NCBI GenBank assembly: GCA_002395525.1
Contig: DGXE01000008.1
Span: forward strand, 1-31,812
DNA length: 31,812 nucleotides
Source: Ruminococcus sp. UBA4240
GTDB taxonomy: Bacteria; Bacillota; Clostridia; Oscillospirales; Ruminococcaceae
Direction: 5' to 3'
The notes below the pieces were generated by a model. The model was given only the letters and a program-made list of their open reading frames with translations, ran no database searches and had not been told where the DNA came from. The position numbers and the translations under genes are program-made. Positions 1 through 8,232 of the stretch are shown piece after piece. Within the stretch, counting starts at the first letter, position 1. Each line of letters opens with the position of its first letter.

Positions 1-1
1 T

Positions 2-790
2 TCCCACGGCACGGACGTGTGGCTTGGCAATGCCCAGGATCTCATCAAGGAGGGCATATGCACCATATCCGAGGTAATAGGCTGCCGTGACGGCATAATG
101 ACATATCTCATCTATCACGGCATGGATCCGGGGCTTTCCTTCAAGATAATGGAAATGACCCGTAAGGGCAAGGCACCCAAGCTCTTGACCGAGGACATGA
201 AGCAGGAGATGAGGGATCACGATGTACCGGAATGGTATATAGAATCCTGCCTTAAAATCAAGTATATGTTCCCGAAGGCCCATGCTGCCGCCTATGTCAT
301 TGCGGCAAACAAGCTGGCGTGGTTCAAGGTGTACTATCCCCTTGAATTCTATGCCACTGTGTTCACCGTCCGTGGTGAGGACTTTGATGCGGAGGTGGTC
401 ATGATGGGACGGCAAGGCGTGAAGGCGAAGATGAAGGAGCTGGAGGAGAACCCCTCCAAGACCGCCAAGGAAAAGGGTATGTATGATATGCTCCTTATAG
501 TCAATGAGATGATGGCAAGGGGCTATGAGTTCCTGCCTGTTGACATAAGAAAGTCCCATGCCACAAAATTTCTGGTGGAGGACGGAAAGCTGAGGATCCC
601 CTTCGTATCCGTATCAGGCGTGGGTGAGAACGTTTCCCAGAACATCTATGATGCCATGCAGTCCGGCAACATAGGCTCCATTGAGGAGCTGCAGAGCGTG
701 AACGGCATCGGCCGCTCCGTTACGGATAAGCTGGAATCCATAGGGGCTATGGGGGATCTGCCCAAGTCGGATCAGATGAGTTTCTTCTAA
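2..790 (+). CDS. polC: DNA polymerase III PolC-type, C-terminal fragment
   Basis: This is the last 262 residues of the replicative polymerase of low-GC Gram-positives; the gene enters from beyond the left edge, in frame from base 2. The fragment opens with SHGTDVWLGNAQDLI, a signature of the PolC palm/fingers region, and contains KYMFPKAHAAAYV and ANKLAWFKVYYPLEFYA, both typical of PolC. Near the end are two helix-hairpin-helix-like segments (VSGVGENVSQNI and VNGIGRSVTDKL), and the protein ends in DQMSFF, resembling the usual PolC tail. The catalytic aspartates and the 3'-5' exonuclease domain lie outside the window. No strong terminator follows; a heptamer repeat starts just after the stop. 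The identification is firm, and the truncation is only the window edge. Confidence 0.95.
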   Translation, partial: SHGTDVWLGNAQDLIKEGICTISEVIGCRDGIMTYLIYHGMDPGLSFKIMEMTRKGKAPKLLTEDMKQEMRDHDVPEWYIESCLKIKYMFPKAHAAAYVIAANKLAWFKVYYPLEFYATVFTVRGEDFDAEVVMMGRQGVKAKMKELEENPSKTAKEKGMYDMLLIVNEMMARGYEFLPVDIRKSHATKFLVEDGKLRIPFVSVSGVGENVSQNIYDAMQSGNIGSIEELQSVNGIGRSVTDKLESIGAMGDLPKSDQMSFF

Positions 791-793
791 TAG

Positions 794-821
794 AAGCAAG
801 AGGCAAGAAGCAAGAAGCAAG
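794..821. repeat. Four tandem copies of a heptamer (AAGCAAG)
   Basis: Directly after the polC stop there are four head-to-tail heptamers: AAGCAAG, AGGCAAG, AAGCAAG, AAGCAAG. One copy differs by a single base. Such short arrays are prone to copy-number change by slippage. It lies outside any gene, about 100 bases upstream of the his promoter, so a variable copy number would not change a protein. Confidence 0.85.
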
Positions 822-923
822 ACACGCTGGCAGGGGTTGACCGGGCTAAATAGTCACACTGACGGCTGACGGGGGGCTCCCGGTAACCGGATTGTCTATT
901 ATACCAAAAATGACAGACTGTTG

Positions 924-952
924 TTGACAAAAATGACGAAAGATGTTATTAT
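924..952 (+). promoter_or_regulatory. Sigma-A type promoter of the his operon
   Basis: TTGACA at 924-929 and TATTAT at 947-952 are separated by exactly 17 bases, which is near consensus for the housekeeping sigma factor. Transcription would start near 959, giving a leader of about 58 bases before hisZ. That leader is too short for a T-box or an attenuator, so control must be at initiation or elsewhere. A small dyad (GGTAA, 4-base loop, TTACC; 975-988) sits just after the expected start and could be an operator, but nothing else supports it. Confidence 0.8.
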
Positions 953-1016
953 ACATATGTCACCTTGATAATATGGTAACACTTTACCTAATAAAAGAAT
1001 TGCAGAGGAATTCAAC

Positions 1017-2216
1017 ATGAACCGATACGATCTTATCACTCCCGAGGGAACAAGGGATCTGCTCTTTGAGGAATGTGCCGCAGTGAAGTCCGTTGAGCGC
1101 AGGCTTCTGGGGATATTCTCCATGAGGGGCTTTTCCGAGGTGGTAACTCCCGGGCTGGAGTTCTACGATGTGTTTGACCTGAAGTCACGCTACTTCCCGC
1201 CGGAGACCATGTACAAGCTGGTGGACAACAAGGCACGCCTGATGGTGGTGCGCCCCGATTCCACCATGCCCATAGCACGCATGACGGCTACCCGCCTTGC
1301 GGCTCAGGAGCTGCCTATAAGGCTTTGCTACTCACAGAGCGTGTACCGCAATCGCCCCAGCATGAGGGGGCGCCGTGACGAGATACGTCAGACAGGCATT
1401 GAGATAATAGGCAGCGCTGACAGGCGTGCGGATCTTGAAATGCTCTCCGAGGCTCTTGAAGCACTGGATTCCTTCAAGACAGGCTCCTCCCGCCTTGAAC
1501 TGGGGCATATCGGCTTTTTCAAGGCACTTTTATCCCGCCTTGACTGCGATGCAGACACCAAGGAGGAGATCCGCTCCCTTATCGAATTCAAGAATTTCCC
1601 GGCACTGGGGGATCTGCTGGACAGCATCGACGACCCGGCGGATGCGGCAGCACTCAGGCAGCTGCCCAGGCTCTTCGGCGGCGAGGAGGTATTTGAGAAG
1701 GCACGTCTCCTGACAGGGGCGGACAATGCCGAGGCGGAGAATGCCCTGGCGGAGCTGGAGGATATATACGCTCAGGCAAAGGCGCTGGGCTACAGCGGCG
1801 AGATAACCGTTGACCTGGGGCTTGTGAACCGTATGGATTACTACACAGGCATAGTCGTAAAGGGCTACATCGAGGATGTAGGGGATGCGGTGCTCTCCGG
1901 AGGCAGATATGACAGGCTTCTGAGCGAGTTCGGACTGGATATGCCTGCAACGGGCTTTGCGGTGAACACCGACTCTGTTGCCAGGGCTGAGATGAAATAT
2001 GCTGATTACAGCGTGAAGCCCGTGGATGTCATCGTATACGGCGACAGCGCCCATATACCCGAAGCGCTTACCCATATAAAGGCTCTGACGGCACAGGGGC
2101 TGCGGGCAGAGAGCGCACTGTTCGGCGACCTCGGCGATGTGCGTGAATACGCAAGGAGCAAGGGTATAAAGCGCATAGACACAGTAACGGACACTGTCGT
2201 TACAGAGAATATATAA
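1017..2216 (+). CDS. hisZ: HisZ, ATP phosphoribosyltransferase regulatory subunit
   Basis: HisZ is a histidyl-tRNA synthetase paralogue that does not charge tRNA. It forms a hetero-octamer with short-form HisG and makes the first step of histidine synthesis (PRPP + ATP to phosphoribosyl-ATP) active and feedback-sensitive. The 399 residues match the family. The N-terminus has the class II synthetase-like YDLITPEGTRDLL, the motif-2 region VVRPDSTMPIAR (about 77-88), and the later MDYYTGIV and LSGGRYDRLL segments shared with HisRS. The C-terminal anticodon-binding module typical of a true HisRS is not evident. AGAGGA at 1004-1009 lies 7 bases before the ATG. It is the first gene of the operon and sits 10 bases before hisG, its obligate partner. 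Confidence 0.93.
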   Translation: MNRYDLITPEGTRDLLFEECAAVKSVERRLLGIFSMRGFSEVVTPGLEFYDVFDLKSRYFPPETMYKLVDNKARLMVVRPDSTMPIARMTATRLAAQELPIRLCYSQSVYRNRPSMRGRRDEIRQTGIEIIGSADRRADLEMLSEALEALDSFKTGSSRLELGHIGFFKALLSRLDCDADTKEEIRSLIEFKNFPALGDLLDSIDDPADAAALRQLPRLFGGEEVFEKARLLTGADNAEAENALAELEDIYAQAKALGYSGEITVDLGLVNRMDYYTGIVVKGYIEDVGDAVLSGGRYDRLLSEFGLDMPATGFAVNTDSVARAEMKYADYSVKPVDVIVYGDSAHIPEALTHIKALTAQGLRAESALFGDLGDVREYARSKGIKRIDTVTDTVVTENI

Positions 2217-2226
2217 GGGGGATATC

Positions 2227-2874
2227 ATGGAAAACAGGAACAATAAACGCCCCCTGCGCATAGCTCTGACAAAGGGGCGCCTTGAAAAGGACACTGTGGC
2301 ACTGCTTGAAAAGATAGGCTATGACTGCACGGCTGTTCACGAAAAGGGACGCCGCCTCATACTCCCTGTGGGGGATGATATGGAAGTGGTACTGGCAAAG
2401 GCCGCAGATGTCATAACCTATGTGGAGAACGGTGTGTGCGATCTGGGCGTTGTGGGCAAGGATACCATCATGGAGCAGAACGGCAAGTTTTTTGAACTCC
2501 TGGATCTGCGTTTCGGACGCTGCCGTTTTGCCCTTGCAGGCAAAAAGGGGGATAACTTCTACGAGGGCAGCCATATCCGCACCATTGCCACAAAGTACCC
2601 CAACATCGCAAGGGCGTTCTTTGAGAAGAAGAATATGGATGTGGACATAGTCAAGATAGAGGGCAGCGTTGAGCTGGCACCCCTTTTGGGACTGTCCCAC
2701 GCCATTGTGGATATTGTGGAAACAGGCACCACCCTGAAGGAAAACGGCCTTGAGGTATTTGAATTCATATGCCCCATTTCCGCAAGGCTCATTGCAAATA
2801 CAGTAAGTCTTAAACTCAGACGTGAAGAAATAGAAAAGCTCCTTGGGGAGATAGAAAGAGAGTTGGAAAAATGA
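2227..2874 (+). CDS. hisG: ATP phosphoribosyltransferase, short form
   Basis: This is the catalytic subunit of the first histidine step, joining ATP to PRPP. At 215 residues it is the short form, which lacks the C-terminal ACT-like histidine-sensing domain and needs HisZ; this agrees with hisZ immediately upstream. The start region has the family's ALTKGRLEKDTVALLEK, the middle has CDLGVVGKD, and the PRPP-binding loop reads DIVETGTTLKENGLEV (about 160-175). The ribosome binding site GGGGGA precedes the ATG by 5 bases. Its stop codon overlaps the hisD start (ATGA), implying coupled translation. Cytoplasmic. Confidence 0.95.
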   Translation: MENRNNKRPLRIALTKGRLEKDTVALLEKIGYDCTAVHEKGRRLILPVGDDMEVVLAKAADVITYVENGVCDLGVVGKDTIMEQNGKFFELLDLRFGRCRFALAGKKGDNFYEGSHIRTIATKYPNIARAFFEKKNMDVDIVKIEGSVELAPLLGLSHAIVDIVETGTTLKENGLEVFEFICPISARLIANTVSLKLRREEIEKLLGEIERELEK

Positions 2875-4169
2875 TAAGAAAGATCATAGCCGACGGAAAG
2901 GCAGAGAAGGACTTTCTCGCAGAGGTGGAAAAGCGCAACGGCGACACCGACAAAAGGATCTCCGAGATAGTATCCGACATCATAGACAATGTTAAAGCCC
3001 GTGGAGACGAGGCTGTAAAGGATTATACCCTTAAATTCGACGGCAAGCTCCCCGCATACTACGAGGTGCCCCGTGAGGAGATAAACAACGCCCTTGACTA
3101 CGGGAATGAGAACGATCCTGCCTTTGTGCAGGCTATGCTTGGAGCAATAGAGAACATCACTGACTTTCACAGCAGGCAGAAGGAGCAGTCCTTTATTGAC
3201 ATGAAGGATAATGGCTGCATACTGGGTCAGCGTGTGCGCCCTCTTGAAAGGGTGGGGCTGTACGTTCCCGGAGGCACAGCGCCCCTGTGCTCTACGGTGC
3301 TCATGTGTGCTGTGCCCGCAAAGATAGCCGGGGTAAAGGAGATAATCATGATGACCCCTCCCCGCAAGGACGGCACTCCCGATCCCGCTGTAATGACCGC
3401 TGCCGCTCTCACGGGAGTGGACAGGGTGTTCCTGGCAGGTGGAGCACAGGCCATAGCCGCTATGGCACTTGGCACTGATACCATACCCCGTGTGGACAAG
3501 ATAGTAGGCCCCGGCAACATATTCGTTGCCACCGCAAAGAAGCTCCTTTACGGAAAGGTGGATATAGACAGCGTGGCAGGTCCCTCCGAGGTGCTGGTCA
3601 TTGCGGATGACAAGGCAGATCCCGTATGCCTTGCAGCGGATCTTATGTCACAGGCGGAGCATGACAAAATGGCAAGCGCCATACTCATCACTACAAGCGA
3701 GGACATTGCGGACAGGACATCGGCGGAGATCGAGCGTCAGATGCAGTACCTTGAAAGAAAGGACATCATCCGCACATCCATTGATGATCACGGCGCAGTG
3801 ATCGTCGTTGATACCCTTATGGAAGCCATAGCCCTTGCCAATTCCCTTGCCCCCGAGCACTTAGAGCTTGAGGTTGAAAATCCTCTCCAGTATGTGGGGC
3901 TTATCGACAATGCGGGCTCCGTATTTTTGGGCAGATACTCCTCCGAGCCTCTGGGTGACTACTACGCAGGACCCAACCACGTTCTGCCCACATCCGGCAC
4001 TGCAAGGTTCTTCTCGCCTCTGTCTGTAAACAGCTTTACCAAGCGCTCTCAGTTTATCTACTATACCGAGGCAGCGCTCCTTGAAGCAAAGGATGACATT
4101 ATCGCCCTTGCCAACAAGGAGGGGCTCACCGCACACGCAAATGCCATAGCAGTGCGGTTTGACAGCTAA
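2871..4169 (+). CDS. hisD: Histidinol dehydrogenase
   Basis: HisD carries out the last two steps of the pathway, oxidising L-histidinol to L-histidine with two NAD+. The 432-residue length is standard. The zinc and catalytic residues are visible: the Gln and His of SQAEHDKMAS, the Glu-His of LAPEHLELEVEN, the Asp region YYAGPNHVLPTSGTARF, and the terminal His of GLTAHANAIAVR. VGPGNIFVATAKK and DSVAGPSEVLVIAD are also classic HisD blocks. It overlaps hisG by four bases. Being third here although last in the pathway is common in Firmicute his operons. Cytoplasmic homodimer in the known family. Confidence 0.96.
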   Translation: MIRKIIADGKAEKDFLAEVEKRNGDTDKRISEIVSDIIDNVKARGDEAVKDYTLKFDGKLPAYYEVPREEINNALDYGNENDPAFVQAMLGAIENITDFHSRQKEQSFIDMKDNGCILGQRVRPLERVGLYVPGGTAPLCSTVLMCAVPAKIAGVKEIIMMTPPRKDGTPDPAVMTAAALTGVDRVFLAGGAQAIAAMALGTDTIPRVDKIVGPGNIFVATAKKLLYGKVDIDSVAGPSEVLVIADDKADPVCLAADLMSQAEHDKMASAILITTSEDIADRTSAEIERQMQYLERKDIIRTSIDDHGAVIVVDTLMEAIALANSLAPEHLELEVENPLQYVGLIDNAGSVFLGRYSSEPLGDYYAGPNHVLPTSGTARFFSPLSVNSFTKRSQFIYYTEAALLEAKDDIIALANKEGLTAHANAIAVRFDS

Positions 4170-4189
4170 GAAGCACAAGGGGAAACACA

Positions 4190-5248
4190 ATGTCTTTTGA
4201 TAGTCCGAAGAAGCTCAGGGGCGTTGATCTCATCGTCGAGCCTGAGACATCATGCAGGATACGCCTCGACTCCAACGAATCCTGCTTTGACACACAAGGT
4301 GTGCTGCGGGAGGAGATAATGAGGGCGCTGGAAGGGGTGGCATTCAACCGCTACCCCGACCCTACGGCTCACGGGATGATAAACGCATTTGCCGGGTATT
4401 ACGGTGCAGATGCGGATATGGTCACACCGGGCAACGGCTCTGATGAGCTCATATCACTTATACTTACCTCCCTGTTTGAAAAGGGGGACACGGTGCTGAC
4501 CCTCTCCCCGGATTTTTCCATGTATGCCTTTTACGGGCGCATAGCGGAGCTTAAGGTCACATCCCTTCCCAAGGACGATGATTTCAAGATAAACATCGGC
4601 AAGGTGGTGGAGCAGTGCAGCGGCAGCGACATAAAGGCGGTCATATTCTCAAACCCCTGCAATCCCACATCCCTGGGAGTTCGCAGACAGGATGTGCTGC
4701 GGCTTGTAAAGAGCGTTTCCTGCCTTTGCATAGTCGATGAGGCATATATGGACTTCTGGGATGAGTCTGTGATAGGGGATGTTAAGGACTACGACAACCT
4801 TATCGTGCTGAAGACCTGCTCGAAGAATATGGGGCTTGCCTCCCTGCGGTGCGGCTTTGCGGTGGCAGACAGGGAGATAACCAGGATACTCCGTGCGGTG
4901 CGCTCCCCCTACAATGTGAACGGGCTGACACAGGCGGCGGTGACTGCTGTATTCGCCCATCCGGAGATGATAAGGGAGCACACCCAAAGGATAACAGACA
5001 GCCGCAGGGCTCTGTACACCGCCTTGTATGACATGACAGACCACTACTTTGATGTGGAGAAGGTCTTTGACAGTGTGACAAACTTTGTGCTGGTGCGCTC
5101 GGCTAAGTCAAGGCTCATTGCACAGAGGCTGGCAGAGCGTGACGTAGCAGTGCGCTGCCTTGGAAATTACCTGCGCATAACAGCGGGCACAGAGGAAGAG
5201 AACGAGATATTCCTTAAGGAGTTTGAGGACATCCTTTCGACCATATGA
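4190..5248 (+). CDS. hisC: Histidinol-phosphate aminotransferase
   Basis: HisC is a PLP-dependent class I/II aminotransferase that moves an amino group from glutamate to imidazole-acetol phosphate. Visible family marks in its 352 residues are NRYPDPTAHGM, GNGSDELISL, SNPCNPTSLGV, VDEAYMDFW and the PLP lysine in CSKNMGLASLRCGF (Lys212). The Arg that binds the substrate carboxylate is probably in LGNYLRITAG near the end. AAGGGGA lies about 7 bases before the ATG. The stop overlaps the region of the hisB ribosome binding site. The acyclic aminotransferase family is broad, but the operon context makes HisC secure. Confidence 0.94.
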   Translation: MSFDSPKKLRGVDLIVEPETSCRIRLDSNESCFDTQGVLREEIMRALEGVAFNRYPDPTAHGMINAFAGYYGADADMVTPGNGSDELISLILTSLFEKGDTVLTLSPDFSMYAFYGRIAELKVTSLPKDDDFKINIGKVVEQCSGSDIKAVIFSNPCNPTSLGVRRQDVLRLVKSVSCLCIVDEAYMDFWDESVIGDVKDYDNLIVLKTCSKNMGLASLRCGFAVADREITRILRAVRSPYNVNGLTQAAVTAVFAHPEMIREHTQRITDSRRALYTALYDMTDHYFDVEKVFDSVTNFVLVRSAKSRLIAQRLAERDVAVRCLGNYLRITAGTEEENEIFLKEFEDILSTI

Positions 5249-5256
5249 GGTGCGAT

Positions 5257-5835
5257 ATGAGAACAGCGGAAATAAGCAGAGAAACTAAGGAAACAAAGAT
5301 ACACGTAAAGATAGACCTTGACGGCAGCGGCAAGTACAGCATTGATACGGGCATTGGCTTTTTTGACCATATGCTGACGGCTTTTTGCGTACACGGCGGA
5401 TTTGACCTTGATGTCAAGTGCGACGGGGATCTGTATGTGGACGGTCACCACAGCGTGGAGGACACAGGCATCGTACTGGGGCAGGCATTCAGGGCTGCAC
5501 TTGGGGATGCAAAGGGCATAGCCCGCTACGGCAGCTTCTATGTGCCCATGGATGAGGCGCTGGGCTTCTGCTCCCTGGACATATCAAACCGCCCCTATCT
5601 GGTTTACGACTGCACCTATGCAAATCAGTCCACAGGGCAGTTCGACAATTTCCTTACGGAGGAGTTCATGAGGGCGTTTGCCTTTAATGCGGGTATCACG
5701 CTGCATCTGAAATGCCTTTACGGTGCAAACGATCACCACAAGATAGAGGCACTTTTCAAGGCTCTTGCCCATTCCCTGAAGGCGGCTGTGAGAATAGAGA
5801 GCAGTGAGACACTTTCCACCAAGGGCGTGCTTTAG
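5257..5835 (+). CDS. hisB: Imidazoleglycerol-phosphate dehydratase
   Basis: HisB dehydrates imidazoleglycerol phosphate to imidazole-acetol phosphate using a two-manganese site. This is the monofunctional 192-residue form; no histidinol-phosphatase domain is fused. The two metal-binding repeats are clear: IGFFDHML and DGHHSVEDTG in the first half, and GANDHHKIEALFKALAH in the second. I start at 5257 (MRTAEISRETKET) because GAGGTG precedes it by about 5 bases and the family begins there. An in-frame ATG at 5245 overlaps the hisC stop but has no usable ribosome binding site. No separate histidinol phosphatase gene is seen in the window. Confidence 0.95.
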   Translation: MRTAEISRETKETKIHVKIDLDGSGKYSIDTGIGFFDHMLTAFCVHGGFDLDVKCDGDLYVDGHHSVEDTGIVLGQAFRAALGDAKGIARYGSFYVPMDEALGFCSLDISNRPYLVYDCTYANQSTGQFDNFLTEEFMRAFAFNAGITLHLKCLYGANDHHKIEALFKALAHSLKAAVRIESSETLSTKGVL

Positions 5836-5893
5836 ACCACAGGAGCGATGATGCTTTCTGTCTGTGATACCACGAAGTATGACGAGGAATAAT

Positions 5894-6490
5894 ATGATAG
5901 CGATAATAGACTACGGTGCGGGGAACATCTTCTCCGTAAAGAATGCCTGTGAATACTTAGGCGTTGATGCCCTGCTCACCAATGACCCTGTGCAGATAGA
6001 AAATGCGGACAAGCTGATACTCCCCGGAGTGGGAGCATTCCCCGCAGCAATGGATAAGCTTGAAAAGGCGGGGCTTGTGGAGCTTATCCGCCGTGAAGCA
6101 CAGAAAAAGCCCCTTCTGGGCATATGCCTTGGTATGCAGATGCTTTTTACAAAGGGGTATGAGTTTGAGGAGCGTGAGGGCTTGGGGCTCATCGAGGGCG
6201 AGGTGCGTCTTATGACCCCAAAGGGGCTTGACATTCCCCACATGGGCTGGAACAGGCTCATAAAGAACAGGGAATGTCCGCTGCTTGACGGCCTTGGTGA
6301 TGATGAGTATGTGTACTTTGTCCATTCCTATGCGGCACAGTGTGCAGATGAGGACGTAGCCGCCTACACGGATTACGGCACCAAGGTCACTGCACTGGTA
6401 CACAGGGGCAATGTGTACGGGGCACAGTTCCACCCGGAAAAAAGCGGCAGGACAGGGCTTTCCATACTGAAAAGCTTTGCGGCACTGTGA
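5894..6490 (+). CDS. hisH: HisH, glutaminase subunit of imidazole glycerol phosphate synthase
   Basis: HisH hydrolyses glutamine and passes ammonia to HisF. It is a class I glutamine amidotransferase of 198 residues. The nucleophile is Cys78 in GICLGMQMLF, and the His-Glu pair is His180/Glu182 in GAQFHPEKSG. The N-terminus MIAIIDYGAGNIFSV is typical and fixes the start at 5894, with GAGGA five bases upstream; an in-frame GTG at 5864 adds ten unrelated residues. The gap after hisB is 58 bases. Its partner hisF does not follow directly, because a membrane protein gene lies between them. Confidence 0.95.
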   Translation: MIAIIDYGAGNIFSVKNACEYLGVDALLTNDPVQIENADKLILPGVGAFPAAMDKLEKAGLVELIRREAQKKPLLGICLGMQMLFTKGYEFEEREGLGLIEGEVRLMTPKGLDIPHMGWNRLIKNRECPLLDGLGDDEYVYFVHSYAAQCADEDVAAYTDYGTKVTALVHRGNVYGAQFHPEKSGRTGLSILKSFAAL

Positions 6491-6525
6491 CCGCAGACTG
6501 CCCTTGACAGAAAAGCTGGAATGCT

Positions 6526-7023
6526 ATGTTCACTGGCCATATTATAATGTTCTATATCTGCTGCGGCATATCAATGGCAGTCTGTGTGGCTATGTTCATC
6601 AGAGCATACCATCACAGGAAGTCCATAGACCTGAGGATCCTCAATTCCTGCCATGTGGTGTTTTTGTGGCAGATACTCCAGGTCATCAATCTGATACTCA
6701 TCTGGCAGTCCCGGTACGAAAACAGCGGCTTTGCCCACAAGGCGCTTGTTGTCATATCCCTGCCCTCGGTGTTTGTTTGTATGACAGCGATAACATCACC
6801 GCCTGTATCGACACTGATGCATCTGCGGGACATAAGGCGGGAGGAGCGCCGCTTTGACAATAATACATTCATTGATCTGCTGCTTTTGTACTTTGCGCTC
6901 ATCCCCAACGTATTCACAGTGATGATGCTCCTTGACAACTGGTATACAATGGCAATAATAGAGGGGGGCATCTGGGGAATGTTTGGGGAACTCAGCCAGC
7001 GGGTACTTGTAACACGATCCTGA
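6526..7023 (+). CDS. Unrecognised four-helix membrane protein inside the his operon
   Basis: I do not recognise this 165-residue protein. Hydrophobic stretches suggest four membrane helices at about residues 5-25, 42-60, 71-89 and 115-137. Charged loops lie between them (RAYHHRKSIDLR after helix 1, MHLRDIRREERRFDNN before helix 4). No signal peptide and no catalytic motif are visible. It lies 35 bases after hisH and 19 bases before hisF, in the operon direction, so it should be co-transcribed. The ribosome binding site is weak (GGA about 5 bases upstream), so expression may be low; a second start at the next Met (MFYICCG) is possible. It sits where hisA is often found but shows no resemblance to a (beta/alpha)8 isomerase. 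Transporter, sensor or unrelated insertion all remain open. Confidence 0.75.
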   Translation: MFTGHIIMFYICCGISMAVCVAMFIRAYHHRKSIDLRILNSCHVVFLWQILQVINLILIWQSRYENSGFAHKALVVISLPSVFVCMTAITSPPVSTLMHLRDIRREERRFDNNTFIDLLLLYFALIPNVFTVMMLLDNWYTMAIIEGGIWGMFGELSQRVLVTRS

Positions 7024-7042
7024 CCTCAAAAAGGAGAACTAT

Positions 7043-7804
7043 ATGCTTGCAAAGAGAGTGATCCCCTGCCTTGACGTGCGTGACGGCAAGGTGGTAAAGG
7101 GTGTAAAGTTTGAAGGCATCCGTGATGTGGGTGATCCTGTAGCCTGTGCGGAGGAGTACAACAGACAGGGTGCGGATGAGATCGTATTCTATGATATAAC
7201 AGCCTCTCACGAGGGCAGGGGAGTGATCCTTGATGTAGTGAGAGAGACTGCACGGAAGGTGTTTGTGCCCCTGTGCGTAGGGGGCGGCATAAAGGATATT
7301 GACGATATCCGTGCCATACTCAGGGCGGGGGCGGACAAGGTGTCCGTTAACTCCCAGGCGGTGAAGAATCCTCAGCTCATAAAGGAAGGTGCGGATATAT
7401 TCGGCTCCCAGTGTATCTGCCTTGGGGTAGATGCAAAGAAGACAGCCCCCGGCAAATGGACGGTATACATCAACGGCGGCCGCATAGATATGGGGCTTGA
7501 TCTGGTGGAATGGGTGAAAAAGGCTCAGGCACTGGGCGCCGGGGAGATATGCCTTAATTCCATCGACGCAGACGGCACAAAAGAGGGCTTTGACATTGAT
7601 ATGCTAAATGCCGTGTGCAATGCGGTGACTATCCCGGTCATTGCATCCGGAGGAGCCGGGAAGCTGTCGGATTTCCCTGATGTGTTTGAAAAGACAGGGG
7701 CTTCTGCTGCGCTTGCGGCATCACTGTTCCACTTCGGGGAGCTGACAGTGGGGCAGGTAAAGGATGAGCTGAAGGCAAAGGGCTTCCCTGTGAGGTGCGT
7801 ATAA
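7043..7804 (+). CDS. hisF: HisF, cyclase subunit of imidazole glycerol phosphate synthase
   Basis: HisF is a (beta/alpha)8 barrel that combines PRFAR with ammonia from HisH to give imidazoleglycerol phosphate and AICAR. The 253-residue length is normal. The two catalytic acids are in place: Asp11 in IPCLDVRDGKVVKG and Asp130 in LGVDAKK. The phosphate loops VGGGI and ASGGAG are visible. It is HisF rather than the paralogue HisA because of the RVIPCLDV start and the ammonia-gate-type N-terminal residues. A strong AAGGAG precedes the ATG. Its stop codon overlaps the start of hisI (TAATG). Confidence 0.96.
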   Translation: MLAKRVIPCLDVRDGKVVKGVKFEGIRDVGDPVACAEEYNRQGADEIVFYDITASHEGRGVILDVVRETARKVFVPLCVGGGIKDIDDIRAILRAGADKVSVNSQAVKNPQLIKEGADIFGSQCICLGVDAKKTAPGKWTVYINGGRIDMGLDLVEWVKKAQALGAGEICLNSIDADGTKEGFDIDMLNAVCNAVTIPVIASGGAGKLSDFPDVFEKTGASAALAASLFHFGELTVGQVKDELKAKGFPVRCV

Positions 7805-8232
7805 TGGGAATGATAGAGGAAACAGATGAGCTTATGCTGGACTTTGGCAAGATAGACAGCATCACAGACAGCGGTGTCATCCCTGTTGCGGTGCAGAATA
7901 TCCATACCAGAGAGGTAATACTCATAGCCTATGTGAACAGGCAGGCTCTTGATGAATCCATCCGCACCCGCAAGGTGGTGCTGTGGAGCACGTCACGGGG
8001 GAAGCTGTGGTACAAGGGGGCGGAATCGGGGAACACCTTCACCCTCCACCACATATATGTGAACTGTGAGCAGAATTCCCTTGTGTTCGAGGCATCCCCG
8101 GACAGAGGGAATATATGCCACACAAGCTACAAGGGTGTCCCCAACAACTGCTTCTACCGTGAGCTTGATATGGACACAGGGAAGCTAATAGATTTAAACG
8201 AAAGAGGAAATGAAAATGAGCGTTTTGAATGA
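7804..8232 (+). CDS. hisI: Phosphoribosyl-AMP cyclohydrolase, variant metal motif
   Basis: HisI opens the adenine ring of phosphoribosyl-AMP, the third pathway step. The 142 residues align well with the family (AVQNIHTREVILIAYVN, WSTSRGKLWYKGAESGN). The three cysteines expected to bind zinc are present: Cys88, Cys105 in ICHTS, and Cys116 in NNCFYR. The usual D-C-D-x-D magnesium motif reads N87-C88-E89-Q90-N91, so all three aspartates are changed. This may be a natural subfamily rather than a defect. The ATG at 7804 overlaps the hisF stop and has GAGGTG six bases upstream; an in-frame GTG at 7795 is less likely. It is not fused to hisE, which follows with a 17-base overlap. Confidence 0.92.
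   Translation: MGMIEETDELMLDFGKIDSITDSGVIPVAVQNIHTREVILIAYVNRQALDESIRTRKVVLWSTSRGKLWYKGAESGNTFTLHHIYVNCEQNSLVFEASPDRGNICHTSYKGVPNNCFYRELDMDTGKLIDLNERGNENERFE

Noticed and set aside
850..895. polC terminator at the GC-rich segment before the his promoter
   Set aside because: Only a very short CCGGTAACCGG inverted repeat is visible and no T tract follows.
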